Positions 4,216 through 5,274 of a stretch of 5,274 bases of DNA are shown here, piece by piece. A model generated the notes under the pieces. It was not told where the DNA came from and made no database searches. It saw nothing but the letters and a program-made list of their open reading frames with translations. The position numbers and the translations under genes are program-made. This stretch comes from Proteobacteria bacterium UBA6492 (GTDB lineage: Bacteria; Pseudomonadota; Gammaproteobacteria; UBA6429; Thiohalophilaceae). The stretch lies in the NCBI GenBank assembly GCA_002436485.1, contig DJMK01000069.1, forward strand, positions 989-6,262, in the 5' to 3' direction. Each line of letters opens with the position of its first letter. Position 1 is the stretch's first letter.

Positions 4216-5274
4216 ATGGAAAAACTCGACGACTTGATCGATCAACTACAGCTGTCTCTTCTTGAACTTAACCAACCTGATCTCTGGTTACAAATCATCA
4301 TCCTTGTTGCCAGCCTGTTGCTGGGTTTCGTTGCTACCCGCTACTTTGGTAAATTCCTGCTCAAGCATGGCAAGGAGCCAGGCAAACACGAGTTACGCCA
4401 CTATACCTTTCGCGGCCTGTACCGCATCATTTTTCCTCTGACTGCCCTGGCAATTGTACTTATTAGCCGCGGTGTACTGAACGCCTATCAGCAGCCGACC
4501 CAGTTACTGAACATTGCCGTGCCGCTGTTATTGTCGCTGGGTGTTTTGCGCCTTCTAATTTATATACTGCGCAAGTCCTTTAGACCCTCACCACTTCTCA
4601 AGGCATGGGAAAACACCGCTTCGATTTTTATCTGGCTTATCGTTGCGCTGTACCTGCTGGACCTGCTGGGGCCGATTCGGCAAAGCATGCAATCAGTTGG
4701 CTTCAAGATCGGCCAGGGCGAGATTACGCTACTCAGTATCGTTGAATCTGTTTTATATATCGCGATTTTCTTTACACTTGCCCTATGGCTGGCCTCCTTC
4801 GTAGAACGTTCACTACGCAAGTCCCCTTATTTAAATGAATCATTAAAGGTCGCGTTAAGCAAGTTCGTCAAATTTGTGGTCATTACCTTTGCGGTTTTGA
4901 TTGGTCTCAACACTGCCGGTATCGACCTTACCGCGCTGGCCGTGTTTGGTGGTGCACTGGGTGTTGGCCTCGGCTTTGGTCTGCAGCGCATTACCAGTAA
5001 TTTCATCAGCGGCTTCATCCTGCTGTTTGATAAATCTATCAAGCCGGGTGATGTAATCAGTATTGGTGACAAGTTCGGCTGGGTACAGGAACTGCGCGCC
5101 CGCTATATCGTGGTACGTGATCGTGACGGTGTCGACACCCTGATCCCGAACGAGAACCTCGTGACTACCGATGTGATTAACTGGAGTTACCAGGACCGCA
5201 ATGTGCGCCTGAAGTGTCCGGTAAGCATCAGTTACCATGACGACCCTGAAAAGGCCATGGAATTAATGGTCGAT
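4216..5274 (+). CDS. MscS-family mechanosensitive ion channel, N-terminal part (3' truncated by window)
   Basis: The frame is open from ATG 4216 to the right edge, giving 353 residues without a stop. About seven hydrophobic segments are visible, near 24-43, 67-84, 97-118, 133-152, 172-195, 215-232 and the pore helix 236-257. The pore helix 'AVFGGALGVGLGFGLQ' (242-257) shows the glycine/alanine packing of MscS TM3 and leads into 'NFISGFILLFDKSIKPGDVI' (262-281) and the beta domain with 'GWVQELRARY' (288-297), 'RDRDGVDTLIPNENL' (301-315) and 'VINWS' (320-324). Such channels open under inner-membrane tension to release solutes on osmotic downshift. With several extra N-terminal helices and no large periplasmic domain visible, it is longer than three-helix MscS and closer to mid-sized paralogues; I do not assign a specific Msc name. 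A GGAAAAG stretch at 4202-4208 is an acceptable ribosome site. The gene is divergent from trmB. The cytoplasmic vestibule end is missing. Confidence 0.92.
   Translation, partial: MEKLDDLIDQLQLSLLELNQPDLWLQIIILVASLLLGFVATRYFGKFLLKHGKEPGKHELRHYTFRGLYRIIFPLTALAIVLISRGVLNAYQQPTQLLNIAVPLLLSLGVLRLLIYILRKSFRPSPLLKAWENTASIFIWLIVALYLLDLLGPIRQSMQSVGFKIGQGEITLLSIVESVLYIAIFFTLALWLASFVERSLRKSPYLNESLKVALSKFVKFVVITFAVLIGLNTAGIDLTALAVFGGALGVGLGFGLQRITSNFISGFILLFDKSIKPGDVISIGDKFGWVQELRARYIVVRDRDGVDTLIPNENLVTTDVINWSYQDRNVRLKCPVSISYHDDPEKAMELMVD

Noticed and set aside
4855..5238. 127-codon open frame on the minus strand inside the channel gene
   Set aside because: It is antisense to the conserved MscS pore and beta domain, and its translation shows no known motif.

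Overview
The window looks like ordinary chromosomal DNA of a gammaproteobacterium. HemW, Rof, Mak, Crp and TrmB all read like gammaproteobacterial versions of these proteins: the Mak and TrmB motifs follow the E. coli proteins closely, and the Crp keeps the cAMP pocket and recognition helix of that lineage. I cannot name a genus. Coding density is very high and no gene-free stretch exceeds about 120 bases. I see no rRNA, tRNA, CRISPR array, insertion sequence or integrase.

Left block (1-1181, + strand): the 3' end of hemW (heme chaperone), a small Rho-binding antiterminator of the Rof/YaeO family whose start overlaps the hemW end, a single-domain cupin 9 bp downstream, and a short BLUF blue-light photoreceptor 26 bp further on. 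Spacing and common strand suggest one transcription unit. A photoreceptor beside a Rho inhibitor and an uncharacterised cupin is the least ordinary part of the window.

Middle block (1198-3405): sixA (phosphohistidine phosphatase) lies on the minus strand, convergent with the BLUF gene. It is divergent from mak, a ROK-family fructokinase, across a 123-bp intergenic region (1639-1761) holding a short operator-like inverted repeat. mak is followed on the same strand, after 57 bp, by a Crp/Vfr-type cAMP-responsive regulator. A phosphorelay/PTS-related phosphatase, a sugar kinase and a catabolite regulator therefore sit side by side, though a functional link is only inferred.

Right block (3406-5274): trmB (tRNA m7G46 methyltransferase) is on the minus strand and abuts crp stop to stop with no intervening base. 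Its real start is probably a TTG at 4107 with a good Shine-Dalgarno sequence, not the longer open frame. Divergent from it is a multi-spanning MscS-family mechanosensitive channel that runs off the right edge, with its pore helix and most of its beta domain visible.

I see no convincing wholly new system. The candidates worth a second look are the hemW-rof-cupin-BLUF cluster, the slightly unusual Crp, and the start-site and gene-end arrangements around trmB.
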